Assembly (NCBI RefSeq): GCF_007197645.1
Contig: NZ_VKGK01000006.1
Coordinates: 124,001 to 188,000 of the forward strand
Direction of reading: 5' to 3'
Origin: Shewanella hanedai
GTDB taxonomy: Bacteria > Pseudomonadota > Gammaproteobacteria > Enterobacterales > Shewanellaceae
Length of the DNA: 64,000 nucleotides
Position 1 is the stretch's first letter. The number at the start of each line of letters is the position of its first letter. A program made the translations under genes and the position numbers. Below, in pieces: positions 56,978 to 64,000 of the stretch. Under the pieces are notes generated by a model. That model had not been told where the DNA came from, searched no databases, and saw nothing but the letters and a program-made list of their open reading frames with translations.

Positions 56978-59695
56978 TTATTCAGCTGGTTCAGCTTCTG
57001 GCGCATCGTCAGCAGTAGGAGTTTCATCAGTTGATGTCGTTTCTACTGAATCATCAACAACAGCAGGGATAATTGGATTGCCCTCTTCGTCAAGTTCAGG
57101 AGCTGGCTCTTGAATCTCATCAATACGTTGAAGACCAACCACTTTCTCATCATCTGCCGTACGTATTATCGTGACACCTTGAGTGTTACGACCAATACTT
57201 GAAACACCCGTTGCAGGGGTACGAACCAATGTGCCTTTGTTACTGATCAGCATGATTTCATCGTTTTCGCCAACTTGTACAGCACCAACTACCGCGCCAT
57301 TACGTTCGCTCACTTTAATTGAAACCACACCTTTAGTACCACGGCTCTTAGCTGGATATTCAGCTAAATCAGTACGCTTACCATAACCGTTTTCAGTCAC
57401 GGTTAAGATATCGCCTTCGCCTTTAGGCACAATCAGAGAAACAACGCGTTGTCCGTCTTCAAGCTTAATACCACGAACACCGGTTGCAGTACGACCCATT
57501 GCACGTAGCGCAATGATCTCTTCACCTGTTTCAGGATCTATTTTAACTTCGCCAGTTTCTGAGCTACGAGCTTTCTCGTTAAATCTAACAACCTTACCTT
57601 CGTTAGAGAACAACATGATGTCGTCACTGCCGTGGGTAATGTCAACACCAATCAACTGATCACCGTCTTTCAGATTCACTGCGATAATCCCGTTTGCACG
57701 TGGATTACTGTACGCCGTTAATGCTGTTTTCTTCACGGTACCGTGCGAGGTAGCCATGATGATGTACTTATCTTCAGCGTATTCACGAACAGGCAAGATA
57801 GCCGTAATGCGTTCGCCTTCAGACAGTGGCAAGATATTAACGATTGGACGTCCACGAGCTGTACGACTGGCAAGCGGCAACTGGTACACTTTCAACCAGT
57901 ACATTTTACCGAAATCAGAGAAACAAAGAATCGTGTCATGAGTATTAGCTACAAGTAGCTTCTCAACGAAATCTTCATCTTTCACTTTAGTCGCTGCTTT
58001 ACCTTTACCACCACGTCGCTGCGCTTGGTAATCCGATAGGACTTGGTACTTGGCATAACCTAAGTGTGACAGCGTAACGACTACATCTTCTTCGTTGATT
58101 AAGTCTTCAAGACTCATGTCAACTTCGTTGGCATTAATCACTGTACGACGCTCATCACCGAAGTTTTCTAGCACTTCATTAAGCTCTTCAGTGATCACTT
58201 CCATCAAACGCTCTGAACTGCGAAGAATGTAAAGCAGTGCTGCAATGATTTCGAGTAGCTCTTCGTACTCTTTTAAGATCTTCTCGTGCTCTAAGCCTGT
58301 TAACTTGTGCAGACGTAGATCAAGAATGGCTTGTGCTTGTTGTTCTGTTAAGAAGTAACGACCATCACGAATACCGTATTCAGGCTCTAACCACTCAGGG
58401 CGCGCTGCGTCATCACCGGCTTTTTCAAGCATGCCTTGAACATGGCCTAACTCCCATCCTTCAGCAACAAGCTTAATTTTTGCATCAGCTGGGGTTGGAG
58501 AGGCTTTAATCAAGGCAATGATTGGGTCAATATTCGCCAAAGCAATCGCTAATGATTCAAGGATATGAGCACGGTCGCGTGCCTTACGCAGTTCGAACAC
58601 AGTACGACGTGTAACCACTTCGCGACGGTGCAGAATAAAGCACTCTAGCATCTCTTTAAGGTTAAACAGTTTAGGCTGACCGTTGGTCAATGCCACCATG
58701 TTGATACCGAAAGAGCACTGCATCTGTGTTTGAGCGTATAAGTTGTTAAGTACAACTTCGCCTACTTCACCACGCTTAATTTCAACGACAATACGCATAC
58801 CATCTTTATCAGACTCGTCACGTAGGCCGCTAATACCTTCAATTTTTTTATCTTTAACAAGCTCGGCGATTTTTTCAATCAAACGAGCCTTGTTAACCTG
58901 ATACGGGATCTCGTGAACAATGATGCGCTCACGCCCATTGTCGTCGGTTTCCACATCAGCTTTAGAACGCATTATCGCACGGCCACGACCAGTGTGATAA
59001 GCATCAATAATGCCTTTACGACCATTGATCATCGCAGCTGTTGGGAAGTCAGGACCAGGGATATATTCCATTAACTCGTTAATGGTTAGATCTGGATTTT
59101 CAATGAGTGCTAAACAACCCGACACCACTTCATTTAAGTTATGTGGTGGGATATTCGTTGCCATACCAACCGCAATACCTGACGAACCGTTAACCAGTAA
59201 AGTTGGAATTCGCGTTGGTAATACTGCAGGAATAAACTCAGTGCCATCATAGTTAGGCACAAAATCAACCGTCTCTTTATCAAGATCGGCTAATAGCTGA
59301 TGAGCGACCTTGTCCATACGGATTTCGGTATAACGCATCGCAGCTGCGGCATCACCATCGACGGAACCGAAGTTACCTTGACCGTCAATTAATGTGTAAC
59401 GCATAGAGAAAGGTTGCGCCAAGCGTACAATCGTATCGTAAACGGCTGTGTCACCGTGTGGGTGATACTTACCGATAACGTCACCGACAACACGTGCCGA
59501 TTTCTTGTAAGGCTTATTCCAATCGTTTTTAAGCTCACTCATCGCGAATAATACGCGGCGGTGGACAGGCTTTAAGCCATCGCGAACATCAGGTAATGCT
59601 CGGCCTACGATCACGCTCATCGCGTAATCTAGATATGAATTTTTTAATTCGTCTTCAATATTAATTGGAGTTATAGATGAAGCCAGATCAGTCAT
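56978..59695 (-). CDS. gyrA: DNA gyrase subunit A
   Basis: GyrA is the cleavage subunit of gyrase. The 905-residue protein aligns with E. coli GyrA without gaps at the N-terminus. The quinolone-determining region reads [20 protein letters not shown], with Thr at the position of E. coli Ser83 and Asp at 87. The catalytic Tyr is in [11 protein letters not shown] (122). The C-terminal beta-pinwheel carries the GyrA box QRRGGKG. The protein ends with an acidic tail rich in Glu, Asp and Thr, common in Shewanella and Vibrio-type GyrA. Confidence 0.97.
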   Translation of the reverse strand: MTDLASSITPINIEDELKNSYLDYAMSVIVGRALPDVRDGLKPVHRRVLFAMSELKNDWNKPYKKSARVVGDVIGKYHPHGDTAVYDTIVRLAQPFSMRYTLIDGQGNFGSVDGDAAAAMRYTEIRMDKVAHQLLADLDKETVDFVPNYDGTEFIPAVLPTRIPTLLVNGSSGIAVGMATNIPPHNLNEVVSGCLALIENPDLTINELMEYIPGPDFPTAAMINGRKGIIDAYHTGRGRAIMRSKADVETDDNGRERIIVHEIPYQVNKARLIEKIAELVKDKKIEGISGLRDESDKDGMRIVVEIKRGEVGEVVLNNLYAQTQMQCSFGINMVALTNGQPKLFNLKEMLECFILHRREVVTRRTVFELRKARDRAHILESLAIALANIDPIIALIKASPTPADAKIKLVAEGWELGHVQGMLEKAGDDAARPEWLEPEYGIRDGRYFLTEQQAQAILDLRLHKLTGLEHEKILKEYEELLEIIAALLYILRSSERLMEVITEELNEVLENFGDERRTVINANEVDMSLEDLINEEDVVVTLSHLGYAKYQVLSDYQAQRRGGKGKAATKVKDEDFVEKLLVANTHDTILCFSDFGKMYWLKVYQLPLASRTARGRPIVNILPLSEGERITAILPVREYAEDKYIIMATSHGTVKKTALTAYSNPRANGIIAVNLKDGDQLIGVDITHGSDDIMLFSNEGKVVRFNEKARSSETGEVKIDPETGEEIIALRAMGRTATGVRGIKLEDGQRVVSLIVPKGEGDILTVTENGYGKRTDLAEYPAKSRGTKGVVSIKVSERNGAVVGAVQVGENDEIMLISNKGTLVRTPATGVSSIGRNTQGVTIIRTADDEKVVGLQRIDEIQEPAPELDEEGNPIIPAVVDDSVETTSTDETPTADDAPEAEPAE

Positions 59696-59991
59696 AAACT
59701 GCTCGATCCCTTGAAATTTAGCCGACGTCCCAATATCCGAAATGGAAAATTGAAATCATCGAGCTTGAAAACGTGATTTGGCATTCTAACACAGTTATTT
59801 TTTGTCGCTAGACCCTATTTATCATTCAGTTTAAATAAGTATTAATCAAAGAATTTGTTGACCAAAATCAAACTATGTTCGCTATTCAATCAATTGTTTA
59901 AAATATCGTTCATTTCTCTCCTGTTTGGCCTTTGCTTATTAATGCCTATAGGTATAATGCCAATATAACCCATGCCTTTTCAGGTGATATA

Positions 59992-60717
59992 GTGCAGCAA
60001 GATATGCAGAACAACGTGAATGTCGATCCAAGTGAGATAGCCAAATTTGAAAAGATGGCGGCGACGTGGTGGGATCCTGAAGGTGAGTTCAAGCCACTGC
60101 ATAAATTAAACCCACTGCGATTAAACTATATTGATCAAACTTGCGGAGGCGTATTTGGTAAGCGCATTCTCGATGTGGGCTGTGGCGGTGGGATCTTATC
60201 TGAAAGCATGGCCCGTATTGGCGCTAACGTCGACGGACTCGATATGGGAACCGAACCGTTAGATGTTGCTAGATTACATGCATTAGAGATGAATGTAGAT
60301 GTTAACTACATCCAGAATACCGCAGAATCTCACAGTGAAACCCACTCTCAGACCTATGATGTCATCACTTGCATGGAGATGTTAGAGCATGTGCCAAGCC
60401 CTGGTTCAGTGATACAAGCCTGTGCCAATATGGTCAAACCCGGCGGTTATGTGTTCTTCTCAACCATAAACCGTAATCTGCGTGCTTATGTCGAAACCAT
60501 TTTAGGGGCTGAGTACATACTCAAGCTTTTACCTATTGGCACCCACGATCATAATAAATTTATTAAACCATCAGAATTAATCTCCTTGGCTGAACACGCT
60601 GAACTTTTCTGTGAAGATGCCACCGGAGTTACCTTTAACCCATTGACCGATACTTTTAGCTACACAAAAAATGTCGATGTAAACTACATGATCGCGACAA
60701 GAAAGAGTGCTGATTAA
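59992..60717 (+). CDS. ubiG: Ubiquinone biosynthesis O-methyltransferase
   Basis: UbiG methylates two hydroxyls in ubiquinone synthesis. The SAM motif [16 protein letters not shown] and the family start [27 protein letters not shown] are present. The frame is open to 59932, but the GTG at 59992 has AGGTGA upstream (241 residues); an ATG at 60004 is the alternative. Divergent from gyrA as in enteric bacteria, and overlapping the next gene by one base (TAATG). Confidence 0.93.
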   Translation: MQQDMQNNVNVDPSEIAKFEKMAATWWDPEGEFKPLHKLNPLRLNYIDQTCGGVFGKRILDVGCGGGILSESMARIGANVDGLDMGTEPLDVARLHALEMNVDVNYIQNTAESHSETHSQTYDVITCMEMLEHVPSPGSVIQACANMVKPGGYVFFSTINRNLRAYVETILGAEYILKLLPIGTHDHNKFIKPSELISLAEHAELFCEDATGVTFNPLTDTFSYTKNVDVNYMIATRKSAD

Positions 60718-61412
60718 TGCCCCATGCCTCTCACGATTGTGAACCACCGTTAATTAAAGCCGTCTTGTTTGATCTGGACGGCACCTTAGTTGACACAGCG
60801 CCCGATCTTGTTGCCGCGCTCAATCTGAGTTTAGCCGAACACCATTATCCTCAAGTCACTGTCAATAAGATGCGTCAAGCTGCCTCTGATGGCAGTTTAG
60901 CGCTTGTTAAAGCGGCGCAACCCAACATCGATGAAACTAAACAAGTTGAGATACAACAGGGCTTACTGCGCCACTATGCTCAGGTAAATGGCACACACAG
61001 TCAGATGTTTGATAGGCTCCCTGCACTGCTCGATTACCTCGACGCTCATTCTATTCCCTACGGCATTGTGACCAATAAACCTGCCCGTTTCACCCGGCCG
61101 CTTATTGAAGCCTTAAAGCTCACAAGCAGAATGAAAACAGTGATCAGTGGCGATAGCACGTTAATGTCTAAGCCCAAGGCTGCACCTATGTTACTGGCGG
61201 CGCAGCAAATCGGCTGTGCACCTGAAAATATCCTTTATTTGGGCGATGCTGAACGAGATTTAGTCGCCGCGGCAAACACCCATATGTTCGGTGGCATTGC
61301 GATGTGGGGCTACATTGGTTCCGATGCTCGTCCACAAGATTGGCCAAGTAATTTTTCTTTCCAATCGGCTCAAGATGTGATGGAGTTTTTGATGCTCGAA
61401 AGAGAAAAGTAG
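60717..61412 (+). CDS. HAD family phosphatase, phosphoglycolate phosphatase-like
   Basis: The 231-residue protein has the HAD motif I FDLDGTLVDTAPDL, motif II VTNKP and motif IV LGDAERDLVAA. It is of Gph or MupP type; the coupling with ubiG by TAATG suggests a linked function, as for ubiG-gph pairs in pseudomonads (MupP/Gph). The exact substrate is not set by sequence. Confidence 0.85.
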   Translation: MPHASHDCEPPLIKAVLFDLDGTLVDTAPDLVAALNLSLAEHHYPQVTVNKMRQAASDGSLALVKAAQPNIDETKQVEIQQGLLRHYAQVNGTHSQMFDRLPALLDYLDAHSIPYGIVTNKPARFTRPLIEALKLTSRMKTVISGDSTLMSKPKAAPMLLAAQQIGCAPENILYLGDAERDLVAAANTHMFGGIAMWGYIGSDARPQDWPSNFSFQSAQDVMEFLMLEREK

Positions 61413-61570
61413 CAGATCGACTCAGGTGATTTTTTGAGTGTTTGATCCAAAAGATCGCCAATCAAACTCACCAAGTTTAGTGGAGCCACTTTTTGAACGA
61501 AAATGATCTGATCGCTCTCTAGCCCAATAGAAACGGTCATTAAAAGTCAGCTTTGTCTGCCCCTTTTTTT

Positions 61571-61590
61571 TATCCTCAACTTATCCACAA
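61571..61590. promoter_or_regulatory. Two adjacent DnaA boxes upstream of nrdA
   Basis: TTATCCACA at 61582-61590 is a perfect consensus DnaA box; TTATCCTCA at 61571-61579 differs by one base and has the same orientation. DnaA boxes regulate nrdAB in E. coli. Confidence 0.6.
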
Positions 61591-61638
61591 GATGCCCCCA
61601 AAAACTAAGCCAAATTGATACTTGCAAAATCTCACTAA

Positions 61639-61685
61639 CCTCACTATCTTGTACCTTATAAATTTAAAAACACCATATATAGTGT
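61639..61685. promoter_or_regulatory. Pair of NrdR-like boxes upstream of nrdA
   Basis: ACACCATATATAGTGT at 61670-61685 is very close to the NrdR consensus. A weaker box, CCTCACTATCTTGTAC at 61639-61654, has its centre exactly 31 bases upstream, the usual spacing. NrdR represses ribonucleotide reductase genes when dATP is high. Confidence 0.65.
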
Positions 61686-61833
61686 GTAAGATACAATCAG
61701 AGGCACAAGGAACTGTTCATTTCTTATGATGAAAATCACCAGTTTCTTCGAACGTTTTGATTGTTTACATGGAATTTAAGAGCCGACTTATCTCAGTCAG
61801 CGACACACATATAAATACCAGGACCTTTCTTTA

Positions 61834-64000
61834 ATGAATAGCAATCTTAAAGTCACAAAACGTAGTGGCGAACGCGAAACCATCGATCTCGATAAAATAC
61901 ACCGAGTGATCACATGGGCAGCCAGAGATCTAAAAAATGTATCCGTATCCGAGGTTGAACTTCGCTCTCACTTACAGTTTTTTGATGGGATCCCAACAGA
62001 AGCTATCCATGAAACAATCATTAAAGCCGCTGCCGATCTGATCTCCCCTGAGTCGCCTGATTATCAGTTTTTATCAGCTCGTTTAGCTATTTTCCATCTT
62101 CGTAAAAAAGCCTTTGGTCAATTCGAGCCACCAAAACTCTATGATCACGTGGTTAACCTTGTTGAAATGGGAAAATATGACGCCCATATCCTGCACGATT
62201 ACAGCCGTGAAGAGTTAGATATCTTAGATGGCTATATCGATCACTGGCGTGACATGGATTTCTCTTATGCAGCGGTAAAGCAGCTAGAAGGGAAATACCT
62301 CGTTCAGAACCGTGTTACTCACGAGATCTATGAGAGCGCGCAGTTCCTCTATATTTTAGTGGCAGCGTGTCTATTCGCTAACTACCCACGTGAGACGCGT
62401 TTAAGTTATATCAAGCGTTTTTATGATGCTGTATCAACATTTAAAATATCTCTGCCAACGCCTATTATGGCAGGTGTGCGTACGCCTACACGTCAGTTCA
62501 GCTCATGTGTATTGATTGAGTGTGGAGATAGCTTAGATTCTATTAACGCAACGTCATCATCTATCGTTAAGTATGTCAGTCAACGTGCTGGTATCGGCAT
62601 TAACGCGGGTCGAATTCGCGCATTAGGTAGTCCTATACGTGGTGGTGAAGCCTTCCATACTGGTTGTCTGCCATTCTTCAAGTATTTCCAAACAGCGGTT
62701 AAATCTTGTTCGCAAGGCGGAGTTCGTGGCGGCGCTGCGACCCTGTTCTACCCTATTTGGCATCTTGAAGTTGAATCTCTGTTAGTGCTTAAAAATAACC
62801 GAGGCGTTGAAGATAACCGCATTCGTCACTTAGATTACGGTGTGCAGCTCAACAAACTCATGTATCAACGTCTTATTAAAGGCGGCGTGATCAGCTTATT
62901 TAGTCCATCTGATGTACCTGGACTGTACGATGCCTTCTTTGAAGATCAAGATGAGTTTGACCGTCTTTATCTGCAATATGAAGCAGACCCGAGTATCCGT
63001 AAGAAACAAATTAAAGCATCTGAACTGTTTGGTTTGATGATGCAAGAACGTGCATCTACTGGCCGTATCTACATTCAAAACGTGGATCACTGTAATACTC
63101 ACAGTCCATTTGATAGTAAAGTCGCACCAATCAGACAGTCAAACCTTTGTCTTGAGATTGCATTGCCGACGAAGCCTTTGAACAATGTGAATGATCCAGA
63201 TGGTGAAATCGCACTTTGTACTCTATCGGCGCTCAACTTAGGGGCAATCAAAGATCTATCAGAACTTGAACCTCTGGCTGATCTTGCTGTGCGTGCACTG
63301 GACAATCTGCTTGATTATCAAGATTACCCGTTAATTGCTGCTGAAAAATCATCAATGAACCGTCGTACCTTAGGTATCGGCGTGATCAACTTTGCTAATT
63401 ACTTAGCCAAAGAAGGTGTACGTTACTCTGACGGCTCGGCAAATAACATTACCCACAAGACATTCGAAGCCATTCAATACTACCTATTGAAAGCATCAAT
63501 GAACTTGGCAAAAGAGCAAGGCGCATGCCCTGCTTTCCACGAGACGACTTATTCTCAAGGTGTGCTGCCTATTGACACATATAAGCGTGCTCTGGATGGG
63601 ATCTGTAATGAACCGCTTCATATGGACTGGGAAACATTACGTCAAGATATCGTGACTCACGGTTTACGTAACTCGACACTTTCAGCGCTGATGCCATCAG
63701 AAACGTCATCACAAATATCTAATGCCACCAACGGCATTGAGCCACCACGTGGTCTTATTAGTGTTAAGTCGAGTAAAGATGGTCAGCTGAAGCAAGTTGT
63801 ACCCGATTTTGAAAAGTATCAATATAGCTATGAGCTGCTTTGGCAGATGCCAAACAACGATGGTTACATACAACTTGTCGGTATCATGCAAAAGTTTGTT
63901 GATCAGGCTATTTCGGCAAACACAAACTATGATCCATCGCGTTTTCCTAATCAGAAAGTACCGATGCAAGTCCTGCTTAAAGATCTCTTAAATGCCTATA
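61834..64000 (+). CDS. nrdA: Ribonucleoside-diphosphate reductase, alpha subunit (3' end beyond window)
   Basis: This class Ia reductase makes dNDPs. The frame is open from the ATG at 61834 to the right edge, about 722 codons, so roughly the last 40-50 residues are missing. An N-terminal ATP-cone (LKVTKRSGERETIDLDKIHRV) gives dATP inhibition. The active-site cysteine pair lies in SSCVLIECGDS and LCTLSALNLG, and the thiyl radical loop in SNLCLEIALP (N, C and E). AGGA precedes the ATG. The partner nrdB should follow outside the window. Confidence 0.95.
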   Translation, partial: MNSNLKVTKRSGERETIDLDKIHRVITWAARDLKNVSVSEVELRSHLQFFDGIPTEAIHETIIKAAADLISPESPDYQFLSARLAIFHLRKKAFGQFEPPKLYDHVVNLVEMGKYDAHILHDYSREELDILDGYIDHWRDMDFSYAAVKQLEGKYLVQNRVTHEIYESAQFLYILVAACLFANYPRETRLSYIKRFYDAVSTFKISLPTPIMAGVRTPTRQFSSCVLIECGDSLDSINATSSSIVKYVSQRAGIGINAGRIRALGSPIRGGEAFHTGCLPFFKYFQTAVKSCSQGGVRGGAATLFYPIWHLEVESLLVLKNNRGVEDNRIRHLDYGVQLNKLMYQRLIKGGVISLFSPSDVPGLYDAFFEDQDEFDRLYLQYEADPSIRKKQIKASELFGLMMQERASTGRIYIQNVDHCNTHSPFDSKVAPIRQSNLCLEIALPTKPLNNVNDPDGEIALCTLSALNLGAIKDLSELEPLADLAVRALDNLLDYQDYPLIAAEKSSMNRRTLGIGVINFANYLAKEGVRYSDGSANNITHKTFEAIQYYLLKASMNLAKEQGACPAFHETTYSQGVLPIDTYKRALDGICNEPLHMDWETLRQDIVTHGLRNSTLSALMPSETSSQISNATNGIEPPRGLISVKSSKDGQLKQVVPDFEKYQYSYELLWQMPNNDGYIQLVGIMQKFVDQAISANTNYDPSRFPNQKVPMQVLLKDLLNAY

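Noticed and set aside
61186-61461. 91-codon minus-strand frame
   Set aside because: It is antisense to the end of the HAD phosphatase gene and has no support of its own.
1-64000. CRISPR array, tRNA, rRNA or integrase genes
   Set aside because: I looked for regularly spaced direct repeats, cloverleaf arms with GTTCGAATCC-like ends and rRNA cores and saw none; the R, C and D repeats are not regularly spaced.

Overview
The window looks like a chromosomal segment of a marine gammaproteobacterium, most probably Shewanella. The right half carries a conserved housekeeping block (pyrF, lapB, lapA, ihfB, rpsA, cmk, aroA, an amino-acid aminotransferase, serC, gyrA, ubiG, a gph-like phosphatase, nrdA) in an order close to that of enteric bacteria. 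The left half is accessory DNA. The genus is inferred from gene order and protein similarity from memory; no database search was made.

Left accessory region (1-13809, almost all minus strand). First comes a two-gene helicase system that resembles the anti-phage system Druantia type III: a large DEAH helicase cut by the window edge and a 1177-residue partner, joined by a TAATG overlap. Next is an operon of a small class I methyltransferase and an HNH endonuclease, lying between two directly repeated composite repeats. Then follows a toxin-immunity module: a 693-residue AHH-type nuclease with features of a type VI secretion effector, an Imm11-like protein and a GAD-like/Tdi1-like protein. A possible gene remnant lies just upstream of the toxin.

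Metabolic and regulatory middle (13982-46639). A saccharopine dehydrogenase-like/DUF2269/DoxX operon is followed by a MarR regulator divergent from homogentisate dioxygenase (hmgA), with two similar palindromic sites between them. A repeat-rich patch contains a small GIY-YIG nuclease gene flanked by inverted copies of a palindromic repeat. After it lies a flavin electron-transfer island: a PepSY protein, a PepSY/2Fe-2S/NqrF-like reductase, a porin, an FMN-binding lipoprotein, ApbE (the enzyme that attaches FMN) and a TtrS/TtrR-like two-component pair. Then come a hybrid sensor kinase, a DTW-domain tRNA-modifying enzyme, EmrD, PssA with a DUF1904 gene, DacB, and a fatty-acid or lipid group (acyl-CoA dehydrogenase, FadD, AraC regulator, DUF1302 and DUF1329 proteins).

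Housekeeping right half (46722-64000). The genes are intact and ordinary. Several starts can be corrected from ribosome binding sites (lapA, cmk, serC, ubiG; also pssA, fadD, emrD and druH elsewhere). The nrdA upstream region holds DnaA boxes and NrdR-like boxes.

The most unusual signal is a set of interspersed repeats at about 7.2, 9.5-9.9, 18.2-19.3 and 22.4-22.7 kb. One family (R) is a short palindrome whose stem changes by compensatory substitutions between copies. A second (C) is a string of short TTCG-loop hairpins placed just upstream of an R copy. A third (D) is longer and partly bounded by inverted ends. No rRNA gene, tRNA gene or CRISPR array was seen.
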